From NCBI GenBank assembly GCA_963790575.1, contig CAWBPD010000007.1, positions 1 to 64,000 of the forward strand: a stretch of 64,000 nucleotides of DNA, written 5' to 3'. Shown piece after piece: positions 1-7,869 of this stretch; positions within the stretch are counted from its first letter, which is position 1, and the number at the start of each line of letters is the position of its first letter. This stretch comes from CAVTSA01 sp963790575 (GTDB lineage Bacteria > Chloroflexota > Dormibacteria > Dormibacterales > Dormibacteraceae). The translations under genes and the position numbers were made by a program. The notes under the pieces are model-generated. The model searched no databases. It saw only the letters and a program-made list of their open reading frames with translations, and was not told the DNA's origin.

Positions 1-683
1 GCCTCCCCGGCCACTCCAATCGTTCTGTCGTGCGCGTGGGCAGCGGATGCCTCTGCCGCAAACCCTGACTGCACCGCCGCCTGCGCCTCCTCCAGTCCGC
101 TGACGAGTCCGGCGATGTAATGGCTTGCCTGGTCACACTCACGCGTCGCACTCGCCGCCATCTGAGCAGCGCTTTCGGCGGCTGCGCGGGCCTGTTCCGA
201 GGTGGCGAGGAGTGACGTGACCTGCGAGTGCAGCCGGTGGTGGGCATCGGCGTGAGGGCGCGAACAGCAGGTGATACCGCTCGTTCTGCCGGTCCTCCGG
301 GGAACGAGGTGAAGCGCCGGAACCGCTGCGTCCAGGTACTCGTGGTTGATCCGACGGATCTCGGCACGGAGTGCCTCCAGCGCCTCAGCCTGATTCGTCA
401 CATTGACCAGCGCGTCGCCGAGGTGCCGCGCCATCGGGAAGGCGGCGCCCTGGCCGGCCGGATCGAGCAGGTAGAACCGGGCGCGATTGGGAAGTAAGGC
501 TGCGGCCCGGACGACGAGGGATTGGAGGAGCGCCCGTGCCACCTGTTGCTGCTGCGGGGTCCGGCTGAGAATCACCACCGGACGCTCGTGGCCGATCAGC
601 TCCAGCGCGACGATGGTCGCCAGGCCGGCAGCCGGGTCGATGTCGTGCCTGGCCACCATAAGGATCGCGAGCGGACTATGCAT
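1..683 (-). CDS. Open-ended hypothetical protein, possibly part of an FtsK/SpoIIIE-type ATPase (partial)
   Basis: The frame is open from an ATG at 683 to the window edge (227 codons) without a stop, so the 3' end is missing. Residues 1-115 alternate beta-like hydrophobic stretches with helices, including FYLLDPAGQGAAF and ARHLGD, and then a helix ending NHEYLD. That pattern resembles the repeated ATPase domains of FtsK/SpoIIIE-like proteins, but no Walker A motif is visible in this part. Residues 150-220 are Ala/Glu/Gln-rich and likely helical or coiled coil. Between them a second minus frame reads NERYHLLFA near 260-290, which would suit the same family, so a frameshift is possible. It is divergent from the YchF-like gene. 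Start and function are uncertain. Confidence 0.4.
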   Translation of the reverse strand, partial: MHSPLAILMVARHDIDPAAGLATIVALELIGHERPVVILSRTPQQQQVARALLQSLVVRAAALLPNRARFYLLDPAGQGAAFPMARHLGDALVNVTNQAEALEALRAEIRRINHEYLDAAVPALHLVPRRTGRTSGITCCSRPHADAHHRLHSQVTSLLATSEQARAAAESAAQMAASATRECDQASHYIAGLVSGLEEAQAAVQSGFAAEASAAHAHDRTIGVAGE

Positions 684-747
684 CCGGGCGTCGCCGCGCC
701 GGGCTATCCTGATCCGCCGTGGCTCTGAAGTCCTGGGGGCGTTTCCG

Positions 748-1761
748 GTGCCGGTGACGGTGGCCCTGGTGGGCGCGGACCAGTCGGGAAAGACCACCCT
801 CTTCAGCGCGCTCACGCGCGGGCGCGGGCATGAGGGTGTGGGGATGGTCGACGTCCCCGACCGCCGGCTGTGGGCGCTGAGTGAGGCGGTGCACCCGAAG
901 AAGACCACCCCGGCGCAGGTCCGGCTGGAGGACGCGCCGCCGGGCTCGCGCGCCCAGCGCATCGCGGCCGCCCGGGAGGCCGACGTCTTGGTGGCCGTGG
1001 CCCGCTGCTTCGGGCCCGGCGCCGACCCGGCGGGCGAGATCGAGAGCCTTCAGGTCGACTTCGTGCTCACAGACCTAGCGACGGTGGAGAAGCGCCTGGA
1101 GGTAGTGGGAAAGGAGCTCCGCGTCGGCCGCCGGGAGCGGGCCGAGGAAGCGGAGACGCTGGAGCGGGCGCGGGCCCACCTGGACGCCGGCCGGCCACTG
1201 CGCACGCTGCAGCTGGAGTCCGCGGAGCGCGAGCACCTGGCACCGATCTTCGCCGTCTCGCAAAGGCCCTGGGTGCTGGTCGCCAACGTAGGAGACGATC
1301 GGCTGCCCGACGGTGGTCCCGATGTGGAGCAGCTGCGCGAGACGGCGGCCGAACACCACGCGCCCTTGGTGGTGGTCTGCGCGCAGCTGGAGTCCGAGCT
1401 GGCGGAGCTGGAATCCGGGGAGGCCGCCGAGATGCGGCAGTCCTATGGTCTTGGCGAGGGCGGGCTGGACGCGGTCGCGGCCGCCGTCTGGGCGGCGGGC
1501 GGCCTGATCACCTACTTCACCGCCGGTGAGCCCGAGGCGCGGGCCTGGCCGTGCGCGAAGGACTCGCCCGCGCCGGTCGCCGCCGGTGTCATCCACTCCG
1601 ACTTCGAGCGCCACTTCATTCGCGCCGAGGTGACCTCCGTCGACGACCTGGTCGCGGCGGGCTCGATGGAGGCGCTGCGCGCGGCCGGCAAGCTCCGGAT
1701 CGAGGGTCGCGACTACCGGGTGCGGGATGGCGACGTGGTCTTCTTCCGGATCGGACGCTGA
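748..1761 (+). CDS. YchF/Obg-family GTPase-like protein with TGS domain
   Basis: A 337-residue member of the YchF branch of Obg-like P-loop NTPases, ribosome-associated proteins that in this branch often prefer ATP. I chose the GTG at 748 because homology begins at once (PVTVALVG) and a GGGGG tract precedes it; the frame is open further upstream but without similarity. The P-loop reads GADQSGKT (residues 9-16), where typical YchF has GLPNVGKS. A helical arm follows (about 105-160), and the C-terminal TGS domain is clear: GLITYFTAGE, AAGVIHSDFERHFIRAEV and a final GDVVFFRIG. It is somewhat shorter than the usual ~360 residues and its G motifs diverge, so it may be a paralogue rather than the housekeeping copy. 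Confidence 0.85.
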   Translation: MPVTVALVGADQSGKTTLFSALTRGRGHEGVGMVDVPDRRLWALSEAVHPKKTTPAQVRLEDAPPGSRAQRIAAAREADVLVAVARCFGPGADPAGEIESLQVDFVLTDLATVEKRLEVVGKELRVGRRERAEEAETLERARAHLDAGRPLRTLQLESAEREHLAPIFAVSQRPWVLVANVGDDRLPDGGPDVEQLRETAAEHHAPLVVVCAQLESELAELESGEAAEMRQSYGLGEGGLDAVAAAVWAAGGLITYFTAGEPEARAWPCAKDSPAPVAAGVIHSDFERHFIRAEVTSVDDLVAAGSMEALRAAGKLRIEGRDYRVRDGDVVFFRIGR

Positions 1762-1768
1762 TCAGCGG

Positions 1769-2326
1769 TCAGGAGACGCCGTACGCGGCCCGCACGTCGC
1801 GCTGGATCAGCTTGGTCAGCACCGGGATTCCGATCAGCACCAGCGACCACAGCGCGGCCATCACGACCCCCAGGATCCAGCCCCACCGCTTGCGGGCCCT
1901 GAGCCCCTGGTAGGCCACCGCGTGCCCCGCCGTCAGGAGCAGGAGCAAGGTGCCGAAGATCACCGTCAGCTCAATCCGGGAGAAGGCGAACTGCGAGGCC
2001 GGGATCCCGGCCTGCGACAGCGTCTGGTCCCAGTTGGCGCTGCCGCCCGACGTGACTCCCTCCGCCAGCACCAAGGCGAGCAGGCCGGCGTTCAAAAAGG
2101 CCCCCACCGCATAGATCCACGGGATCGAGGCGACGGTGGCCTGGACCTCAGCCGAGCTCAGGGGGCGCGGCTCCGACCGCTGCGGCACCGGCTGCCGGCG
2201 CGGAGGCGGACCGGGCGACCAGCGCTCGGTTCCGCAGCGAGGGCACATTCGGGCACCCGGCTCGAGCCGCGCACCACACTCGATGCAGTACGGCAGTTCG
2301 GGCGGCGACTGCGACATCGCATCCAT
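1769..2326 (-). CDS. Zinc-ribbon membrane protein
   Basis: A 185-residue protein with an N-terminal zinc ribbon (CIEC at 14-17, CPRC at 28-31), a Pro/Arg-rich linker and three predicted membrane helices (about 70-92, 115-137, 146-168). The build, a cytosolic zinc ribbon followed by a short helical bundle, is common in uncharacterised membrane proteins of GC-rich bacteria. A second ATG three codons in (2317) is an equally good start. It converges on the YchF-like gene with only 7 bp between the stops, so there is no room for a separate terminator. No catalytic motif is seen and no function is assigned. Confidence 0.75.
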   Translation of the reverse strand: MDAMSQSPPELPYCIECGARLEPGARMCPRCGTERWSPGPPPRRQPVPQRSEPRPLSSAEVQATVASIPWIYAVGAFLNAGLLALVLAEGVTSGGSANWDQTLSQAGIPASQFAFSRIELTVIFGTLLLLLTAGHAVAYQGLRARKRWGWILGVVMAALWSLVLIGIPVLTKLIQRDVRAAYGVS

Positions 2327-2360
2327 TCTCCACCCGGCTCGGACGACCCGTAGATTTCTC

Positions 2361-2390
2361 TTGACAGGGGCTACATGCAGGAGTTAGGCT
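2361..2390 (+). promoter_or_regulatory. Candidate sigma-70-type promoter for the tail-anchored/ArsA operon
   Basis: A perfect -35 hexamer TTGACA (2361-2366) is followed after 18 bp by TAGGCT (2385-2390), a plausible -10 for a GC-rich actinobacterial-like sigma factor. It points toward the gene starting at 2567 and would leave a leader of about 170 nt. The rest of the 2327-2566 gap shows no gene or strong repeat. Confidence 0.35.
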
Positions 2391-2566
2391 CATCACAAGC
2401 CCAAGATATCGTAGGTCACCAGCCCACAGATATCCTTCTCGGGCAGGCGGGCGGCGTTCCTCATCGAATCAGCACACGCCCCACAGATCGCTCCTCCTCG
2501 TCGCCTGCCTGCCCCGGAGAGCAGATAACTGCGGAACCGTCATAGCCCCGGTAGACTGCGGGCCGA

Positions 2567-2986
2567 ATGCCGAGTCGAAGGACCAACAACCGTCGGCGCT
2601 CCGGACCGCAATCGCGCACGGCTCCGCGCCAGCGCCCACAGCCGCAGCCCCGGGAGCAGGCGGCCCCGGATGGCGCCGGTGGGGCGGCGGTTCCCAAGCG
2701 CCCGGCGGTGCAGATGCAGTTGGGATCGAGCGCGGCGGCGAAGCCCCGGCCGGCGTCAGCACCCGCCCCGGCGCCGACCGCGGCCCGGCGCGTCCAGGCG
2801 CAGCGGCGCGCGATCCGGACCCGCCCCCCGCGCGGCATCCAGATCGGGGATGAGAACCCGGCGATCCCGCTCGACAAGGTGCCCTACTTCGCGTCCGACT
2901 TGATCCGGCTCGCCATCACGGCCGCGATCATGATCATTCTTCTGATCATCGGCGCCAAGCTGGTGGTTCCTCACTTCATCGGCTGA
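2567..2986 (+). CDS. Basic, Pro/Ala-rich tail-anchored membrane protein
   Basis: A 139-residue protein with no recognised domain in its first 100 residues, which are rich in Arg, Pro, Ala and Gln and probably disordered and cationic. A short conserved-looking stretch (IQIGDENPAIPLDK) follows, and then one strongly hydrophobic helix near the C-terminus (about 113-133), leaving only a few residues after it. This is tail-anchored topology. It ends 10 bp before an ArsA/Get3-family ATPase in the same direction, so the two are probably co-transcribed. Because Get3 delivers tail-anchored proteins in eukaryotes, the pairing is suggestive, but a functional link is inference. The basic segment could bind nucleic acid or ribosomes. 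Confidence 0.7.
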   Translation: MPSRRTNNRRRSGPQSRTAPRQRPQPQPREQAAPDGAGGAAVPKRPAVQMQLGSSAAAKPRPASAPAPAPTAARRVQAQRRAIRTRPPRGIQIGDENPAIPLDKVPYFASDLIRLAITAAIMIILLIIGAKLVVPHFIG

Positions 2987-2996
2987 GGTCGCGCTC

Positions 2997-4190
2997 ATGC
3001 GCGTCATCCTCTTCACCGGCAAGGGCGGGGTCGGGAAGACCTCGGTCGCGGCTGCCACCGCCCTGGCCTGCGCCCGCCGCGGGTACCGGACGCTGGTGAT
3101 GTCGACCGACCCCGCGCACTCGCTGGGCGACGCGCTGGACCGCGAGCTGGGGGTGGCGGCGCAACCGGTCGAAGAGAACCTTTGGGCCCACGAGGTGTCG
3201 GCCCTGCACGAGATGGAGCGCAACTGGGGGCGGCTCCACGACTACCTGGCCCGGGTCCTTTCCACCCAGGGTCTGGACGACATCGTGGCCGAAGAGGTCG
3301 CCACCCCGCCCGGCATGGACGAGATCGCCTCGCTGATGTGGATCAAGCACTACGCGGAGCGCGGGTCATACGACGTGCTGGTGGTGGATTGCGCGCCGAC
3401 CGGCGAGACGTTACAGCTGCTCATGTTCCCGGACGCGGCCAAATGGTGGCTGGACAAGATCTACCCCTGGGAGCGGCGGGCGCTGCGGGTGGCCCGACCG
3501 CTGCTGCAGCCGCTGCTCGACATCCCGCTTCCCGAGGAAGAGGTGATGGCCTCGGTGCGGGAGCTGCTGCTCGACCTCGAGGGCATGAAGCGGATCCTGA
3601 CCGACGCCTCGCTGACCTCGATGCGGCTGGTGCTCAACCTGGAGAAGATGGTGGTGAAGGAGGCCAAGCGCGCCTACACCTACCTCTCCCTGTTCGGGTA
3701 TGAGACCGACTGCGTCGTGGTTAACCGCCGGTTCCCGCCTGGGTTGCAGGACCCGCTGTTCCGCCGCTGGCAGGAGATCCAGGCCGTTTACGCTGCCGAG
3801 GTCGACCAATCGTTCGCGCCGCTCCCCATTCTCGACGTCCCGCTGTTCGACGACGAGGTGGTCGGCTTCCCCATGCTGGCGCGGATGGCGGAGGCGGTGT
3901 ACGGAGAGACCGATCCCGCCGCCCGGCTGCACACCGGACGGCAGCAGCGCGTGCTGCGGGTGGGCAAGGAGTACGTCCTCACGCTCCCGGTGCCGTTCGT
4001 CGAGCGGGGCGATGTCGACCTCGCGCGCCAGGACGGTGAGCTGTTCGTGACGGTGGGGAACTACAAGCGGGACATCACGCTGCCGCGTACCCTGGCGCTG
4101 CGCGAGACGGTGGGGGCGGCGCTGGAGGACGGGGAGTTGCACATCCGGTTCGGCGCCACCGGTTCCGCGCGCCCGGGAGGCAAGCCATGA
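2997..4190 (+). CDS. ArsA/Get3-family ATPase with C-terminal HSP20-like domain
   Basis: A 397-residue single-unit ArsA-family ATPase. The deviant Walker A GKGGVGKT is at residues 8-15, the switch I signature DPAHSLGD near 39-46, and switch II DCAPTGETL near 130. The C-terminal 75 residues form a small beta-rich domain of the ArsA_HSP20 type (YVLTLPVPFVERGDVDL, ELFVTVGNYKRDITLP). Proteins of this build occur in cyanobacteria, Chloroflexota and actinobacteria, are half the length of arsenite-pump ArsA, and generally have no proven arsenic role. No arsB/arsR is nearby. The neighbours are a tail-anchored protein 10 bp upstream and a small gene overlapping its stop by 4 bp (ATGA), so this is a three-gene operon. 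Delivery of membrane proteins is a reasonable but unproven role. Confidence 0.9.
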   Translation: MRVILFTGKGGVGKTSVAAATALACARRGYRTLVMSTDPAHSLGDALDRELGVAAQPVEENLWAHEVSALHEMERNWGRLHDYLARVLSTQGLDDIVAEEVATPPGMDEIASLMWIKHYAERGSYDVLVVDCAPTGETLQLLMFPDAAKWWLDKIYPWERRALRVARPLLQPLLDIPLPEEEVMASVRELLLDLEGMKRILTDASLTSMRLVLNLEKMVVKEAKRAYTYLSLFGYETDCVVVNRRFPPGLQDPLFRRWQEIQAVYAAEVDQSFAPLPILDVPLFDDEVVGFPMLARMAEAVYGETDPAARLHTGRQQRVLRVGKEYVLTLPVPFVERGDVDLARQDGELFVTVGNYKRDITLPRTLALRETVGAALEDGELHIRFGATGSARPGGKP

Positions 4191-4522
4191 GCAGCGAGGC
4201 AGAGCGGCTGGCGGAGCTGGTCACCGATCTCGGGCGGCGGCTGGCGCAGGCATTCGGCGACGTCGTCTCGCCCGAGGCGCAGCGTCATCTCCGCAACGCT
4301 CAACGCGAGGCGTTGACGGCCCTCTTCCTGATCTACGAGGAGCAGCTCGGGCGGCGCACCGGCCGGCCCGGGGCCCCTCGCGAGGACGACGACAAGAGGG
4401 ACTGGCCGAACGACATGGAGGAGTTGATCTGGCAGGCCCGGGCGGGTGCCGACGCGGGGATGGAGCCGGACCCTGAGGGCCCGCCGCGCCCCTCACGAGT
4501 GGAGAAGATCGACCTCGACTGA
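4187..4522 (+). CDS. Small acidic hypothetical protein in the ArsA operon
   Basis: 111 residues starting at the ATG of an ATGA overlap with the ArsA-family gene, which indicates translational coupling. Residues 1-50 look like an amphipathic helix pair (LAELVTDLGRRLAQAF, ALTALFLIYEEQLG). The second half is acidic and Pro-rich with no fold evident. There is no signal peptide or membrane segment. It may be a partner or regulator of the ATPase; I do not recognise the family. A fixed-size inverted repeat begins 8 bp after its stop. Confidence 0.65.
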   Translation: MSSEAERLAELVTDLGRRLAQAFGDVVSPEAQRHLRNAQREALTALFLIYEEQLGRRTGRPGAPREDDDKRDWPNDMEELIWQARAGADAGMEPDPEGPPRPSRVEKIDLD

Positions 4523-4529
4523 GAGCGTC

Positions 4530-4585
4530 GTTTCTCCACACTCCGGGCCTACGACGCGCCCGGTAGGCCCGGAATGCGGAGAAAC
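4530..4585. repeat. Fixed-geometry inverted repeat (50-bp type), possible terminator
   Basis: Arms 4530-4552 and 4563-4585 match at 21 of 23 positions around a 10-nt loop. The outer motif is TCTCCACA (4533-4540) and its partner ends at 4582, a 50-bp span, with TAG at offset +31. It lies 8 bp after the small ArsA-operon gene. No T-tract follows, so it is not a classic intrinsic terminator. Confidence 0.8.
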
Positions 4586-4729
4586 GGCCTCCCCATCCTC
4601 CCCTTCGGCCCGGCCGGCACGCGGGGGCGCGGCGATCCGTCATCATCCGGGAGTGAGCGTCTTTCCCTCCATCGAGCATGCCCGGGCCGCCGGTCCGTCC
4701 GCCGGCGTCCTCCCGAGGAGTTAGCGAGC

Positions 4730-5530
4730 GTGGCGGCGGGGATGGGCGCCCCGGACTTGGTGCTGGTGACCGGAGCGATGGGCCGCGTCGGCTCGGCGCT
4801 CAGGCCCGGTCTCCGTCGCAAGTGCCGGCTCCGCCTCCTCGACCGGCGACGGGTGGACGATCTGGAGGCGGGGGAGGAGGCGGTGGTCGCGGACATCCGG
4901 GACCCCGGGCAGATGCGTGAGGCGGCGGCCGGCTGCGCGGCCGTGGTGCATCTCGCAGCGATCCCGACCGACGCCCCCCACGATGACCTGCTGGACGTCA
5001 ACGGCCGCGGGACCTACAACGTGCTGCAGGCCGCGGTCGCGGCGGGCTGCCGCCGGTTCGTCTTCGCCTCCACCAACCACGTCACCGGCTTCTACCCCAC
5101 GAAGGTGCGCATCACCCCGGAGATGCCTCCGCGCCCAGACGGCCTGTATGGCGCGTCCAAGGTATACGGCGAGGCGTTGTGCCGCCTGCATCACGATCAC
5201 TACGGGCTGGAGGTGGCGGTGATCCGCATCGGCAGCTCACTGGCCCGGCCGTCGGCGCCCCGCCACGCGCACACCTGGCTCAGCGATCGCGACCTGACTC
5301 AGCTGGCGTGGCGCTCTTTGTCCGTCCCCGATCTGGATTGGATCGTGGTCTACGGTGGCTCCGCGGCCCGGGAGCCGTACTGGGACGATGCCGAGGCCCG
5401 CCGCCGGCTCGGCTACGTACCGGTCGACGACGCCGGGCCACTGGTGCCGGAGGTTCCCGCCGACACCTACCAGGGCGGTTCCGAGGTGGGACGCCGGCCC
5501 ATCAGCGGAAAAGGAGGACGCGATTCGTGA
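4730..5530 (+). CDS. NAD-dependent uronate dehydrogenase-like SDR epimerase
   Basis: 266 residues starting at GTG 4730, preceded by GAGGAG at 4715-4720; the frame is open further upstream but without similarity. Extended SDR fold: the NAD-binding glycine motif TGAMGRVG is near residues 15-22, the catalytic YGASK near 140, and TNHVTGFYP just before it. The last element, with RPDGLYGASKVYGEAL, is characteristic of uronate dehydrogenases, which oxidise glucuronate or galacturonate to the aldarate lactone. Its stop overlaps the next gene, an enolase-superfamily enzyme, by 4 bp, so an aldonate/aldarate route is likely. A different sugar substrate remains possible. Confidence 0.8.
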   Translation: MAAGMGAPDLVLVTGAMGRVGSALRPGLRRKCRLRLLDRRRVDDLEAGEEAVVADIRDPGQMREAAAGCAAVVHLAAIPTDAPHDDLLDVNGRGTYNVLQAAVAAGCRRFVFASTNHVTGFYPTKVRITPEMPPRPDGLYGASKVYGEALCRLHHDHYGLEVAVIRIGSSLARPSAPRHAHTWLSDRDLTQLAWRSLSVPDLDWIVVYGGSAAREPYWDDAEARRRLGYVPVDDAGPLVPEVPADTYQGGSEVGRRPISGKGGRDS

Positions 5531-6687
5531 CCGATCAGTCCGACGCCGACCGGCGCATCACCGACGTGCAGAGCCTGACCTTCCACTATCAGAACCACAC
5601 TGGCCGGGACACCGAGGGGCACCGCCACCCCGCGCCCGTGCACGACGCCGAGCAGCGAGTGATCCGAATCCGCACCCAGGACGGGCTCGAGGGCATGGCG
5701 TTCGGTGGCTCCGAGCGGCTGGTGGCGGCCGCGCGCCGGCAGCTGACAGGACACGATCCTTTCCAGCGCGAGGCGATCACCGGGCTGCTGCAGAAGGCGG
5801 GTCGGTTGGATCAAGAGGCGCTCTCGGATCGGAACCTGGGCCTCCTCGACCAGGCACTCTGGGATCTGGCCGGCAAGGCGACCGGGCTCCCGGTCTACAA
5901 GCTGCTGGGCGGGTTCCGGGATCGAGTGCCCGCTTACGCCAGCACCATGGTCGGCGACGACATCCCGGGCGGCCTCGACTCACCGGAGTCATACGCCGCC
6001 TTCGCCAAGGCCTGCGTCGAGAAGGGGTACCGGGCGGTGAAGTTGCACACGTGGATGCCGCCCTACGGCCCCGACTTGGCGCGCGACATCGCCGCCTGCA
6101 CCGCGGTCCGGGAGGCGGTCGGCCCTGACATCGACCTCATGCTCGACCCCTTCCACAGCTACTCGCGCGAGGAGGCGCTGTACCTCGCCGATGCCATCGC
6201 GGAGCTCGACTACCACTGGATGGAGGAGCCGATGGACGAGTACAGCGTCTCCTCTTACTCCTGGCTCTGCGAGAACACCGAGCTACCAATCTGCGGTCCC
6301 GAGTCGGCGGCCGGCGGGCTGAAGACACGGGCCGAGTGGATCAGGCGCCAGGCGGCGGACATCCTGCGGACGGGGCTCGAGCATGGCGGGATCACGCACA
6401 TCATGAAGACGGCGCATCTGTGCGAGGCGTTCGGCCTCCGGCTGGAGCTGCACGGCGGAGGCGCCGGGACCCTCCACACGCTGGCCGCGATGCCGATCCC
6501 CGGCGAGTACTACGAGCACGGGCTGCTCCACCCGCACCTCGACTTCGACGGCGAGTCGCCCTGGCTCCGCACTCCGATCGACCGCGTGGAGCCAGACGGC
6601 CAGATCACGCTGCCGCAGCGCCCGGGTCTGGGGCTCGACATCGATTGGGACTTCATCGGTGCCAACGTGCTCCAGGACTGGCACTGA
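5527..6687 (+). CDS. Enolase-superfamily (mandelate racemase/muconate lactonizing type) dehydratase
   Basis: 386 residues from the GTG of a GTGA overlap with the upstream dehydrogenase, with AAAAGGAGGA just before it. The capping domain is followed by a TIM barrel: a KxH motif (VKLHTW, near 171), metal ligands in MLDPF (near 206), WMEEP (near 233) and GPES (near 258), and a barrel-end His in LELHGGG (near 308). This is the arrangement of sugar-acid dehydratases and related enzymes. The upstream uronate dehydrogenase-like gene suggests an aldarate or aldonate substrate, but KxH rather than KxK leaves specificity open. The gene converges on the queA-like gene across an 81-bp gap holding a repeat doublet. 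Confidence 0.85.
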   Translation: MTDQSDADRRITDVQSLTFHYQNHTGRDTEGHRHPAPVHDAEQRVIRIRTQDGLEGMAFGGSERLVAAARRQLTGHDPFQREAITGLLQKAGRLDQEALSDRNLGLLDQALWDLAGKATGLPVYKLLGGFRDRVPAYASTMVGDDIPGGLDSPESYAAFAKACVEKGYRAVKLHTWMPPYGPDLARDIAACTAVREAVGPDIDLMLDPFHSYSREEALYLADAIAELDYHWMEEPMDEYSVSSYSWLCENTELPICGPESAAGGLKTRAEWIRRQAADILRTGLEHGGITHIMKTAHLCEAFGLRLELHGGGAGTLHTLAAMPIPGEYYEHGLLHPHLDFDGESPWLRTPIDRVEPDGQITLPQRPGLGLDIDWDFIGANVLQDWH

Positions 6688-6703
6688 GGTTGGCGTTGCC
6701 CGA

Positions 6704-6754
6704 TGGTGCACCAACGGGGGCGAGGACGGCGAAATGAGCCCCGGTGGTGCACCA
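6704..6754. repeat. GGTGCACC palindrome doublet, 41-bp period
   Basis: TGGTGCACCA occurs at 6704-6713 and 6745-6754, each followed by ACGGGG, with GAGCCCC just before the second copy. The 8-bp cores span 49 bp. It fills the convergent gap between the enolase-superfamily gene and the queA-like gene, where a bidirectional terminator would be expected. Confidence 0.75.
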
Positions 6755-6768
6755 ACGGGGTAAGAGGA

Positions 6769-7869
6769 TTAGCGATCTTCGCGCCAGAGCAGGTGTACGT
6801 CGCCGAACTCGTGCCAGCGGTATCCGGCCTGGAGTGCCTCGGCGTAGCTCCGCTCCAGCAGCTCCGGCCCGGCGATCGCCTCCAGCATCAGCAGATGCGT
6901 CGCCTCGGGCTCGTGCCAGCCGGTGAGGATGCCGTCCACGGTGAGTGCCGGGTGGGACGGCTCTACCAGCAGCGAGGTCCATCCGGAGGCGGCGCGCACC
7001 TCGCCCCGCTCGGCGGCCGCCGATTCCAGCGCACGCACCACCGTGGTGCCGACACCGAGCACGCGACCACCCCGCCTGCGCGCCCTCCGGATCGCCCGGG
7101 CGGTGGCGCGGGGTACCCGGCGCCACTCGGGGTAAGGCGCATCGCCGCTTTCCAGCGAAGAGACACCCGTGTGCAGCGTGATCGTGGCGACCTCAACACC
7201 GCGCTCGTGGAGCCGGGTCAGGACCGCCGGCGTCAGCGGGCGCGCCGCGCTCGGCATCTCCGCGCTCCCGGGGCGTCGGCCGACGTCGGTGTGGTAGGCC
7301 TGGACGGGCCAGCGCCGAGCGGCGTAGTCGTAGCGGATGGGTTCACCCCATCGGTCCAGATGCGCCCCCAGCGGTCCCTGCGTGCGTACGGTGGCGAGCC
7401 AGAGGCGGCTCCGTTGCGCCCCCTCCGGCACCGACCGTTCGATGGTCGCCACCGCGCCGCCGGCCAGCGTCAGCACGTGACCCCGGCGCGGGTCGAAGGA
7501 GGCGCGGCTGCCGACCGGGAGCGGCGTGCGCACCTCGACCACCCAGCGCGAGGTGGTGTCGGCCAGCGCCACCTCCATACCGGGCGCCGCGTTGGGATCG
7601 AGCGTCGAGAGGTGAAGCTCGACCTCGTCGGCACCGTCGCTGCCGGCAAGGGCGGCGGGCAGTGTCTGGGAGTCGTTGACGACCACCAGGTCTCCGGGAC
7701 GGAGGAGGGAAGGCAGGTCGCGTGCGATATGGTGCTCCTGACATCCGGGTGAGCTGACCAGCATCCGGACCCCGTCCCGTGGCGTCCCCGCGACCTCGGG
7801 AGGCGAGGTGGCCACGAGCGGGGTGGGCACTTTGAACGCGGGTGCTCGTCGCTCGTCGACCAGCGTCAT
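6769..7869 (-). CDS. S-adenosylmethionine:tRNA ribosyltransferase-isomerase (QueA) family protein
   Basis: 366 residues with the QueA fold: an N-terminal LLRPGDLVVVNDSQTLPA segment, the central PIRYDYAARRWPVQAYHTDV region, and the C-terminal block ending YRWHEFGDVHLLW (canonical QueA has FGDSMLI). QueA transfers the ribosyl group of SAM to 7-aminomethyl-deazaguanine in tRNA to make epoxyqueuosine. Several signature residues differ (FGDVHLL rather than FGDSMLI), and no tgt or other queuosine gene is adjacent, so this may be a divergent homologue with a changed substrate. Its start overlaps the stop of the upstream SDR gene by 4 bp (ATGA), so the two are translationally coupled. Confidence 0.8.
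   Translation of the reverse strand: MTLVDERRAPAFKVPTPLVATSPPEVAGTPRDGVRMLVSSPGCQEHHIARDLPSLLRPGDLVVVNDSQTLPAALAGSDGADEVELHLSTLDPNAAPGMEVALADTTSRWVVEVRTPLPVGSRASFDPRRGHVLTLAGGAVATIERSVPEGAQRSRLWLATVRTQGPLGAHLDRWGEPIRYDYAARRWPVQAYHTDVGRRPGSAEMPSAARPLTPAVLTRLHERGVEVATITLHTGVSSLESGDAPYPEWRRVPRATARAIRRARRRGGRVLGVGTTVVRALESAAAERGEVRAASGWTSLLVEPSHPALTVDGILTGWHEPEATHLLMLEAIAGPELLERSYAEALQAGYRWHEFGDVHLLWREDR

Noticed and set aside
2997..4190. Arsenite-pump ATPase ArsA as part of arsenic resistance.
   Set aside because: Only one ATPase unit, an HSP20-like tail, and no arsB, arsR or arsC nearby.
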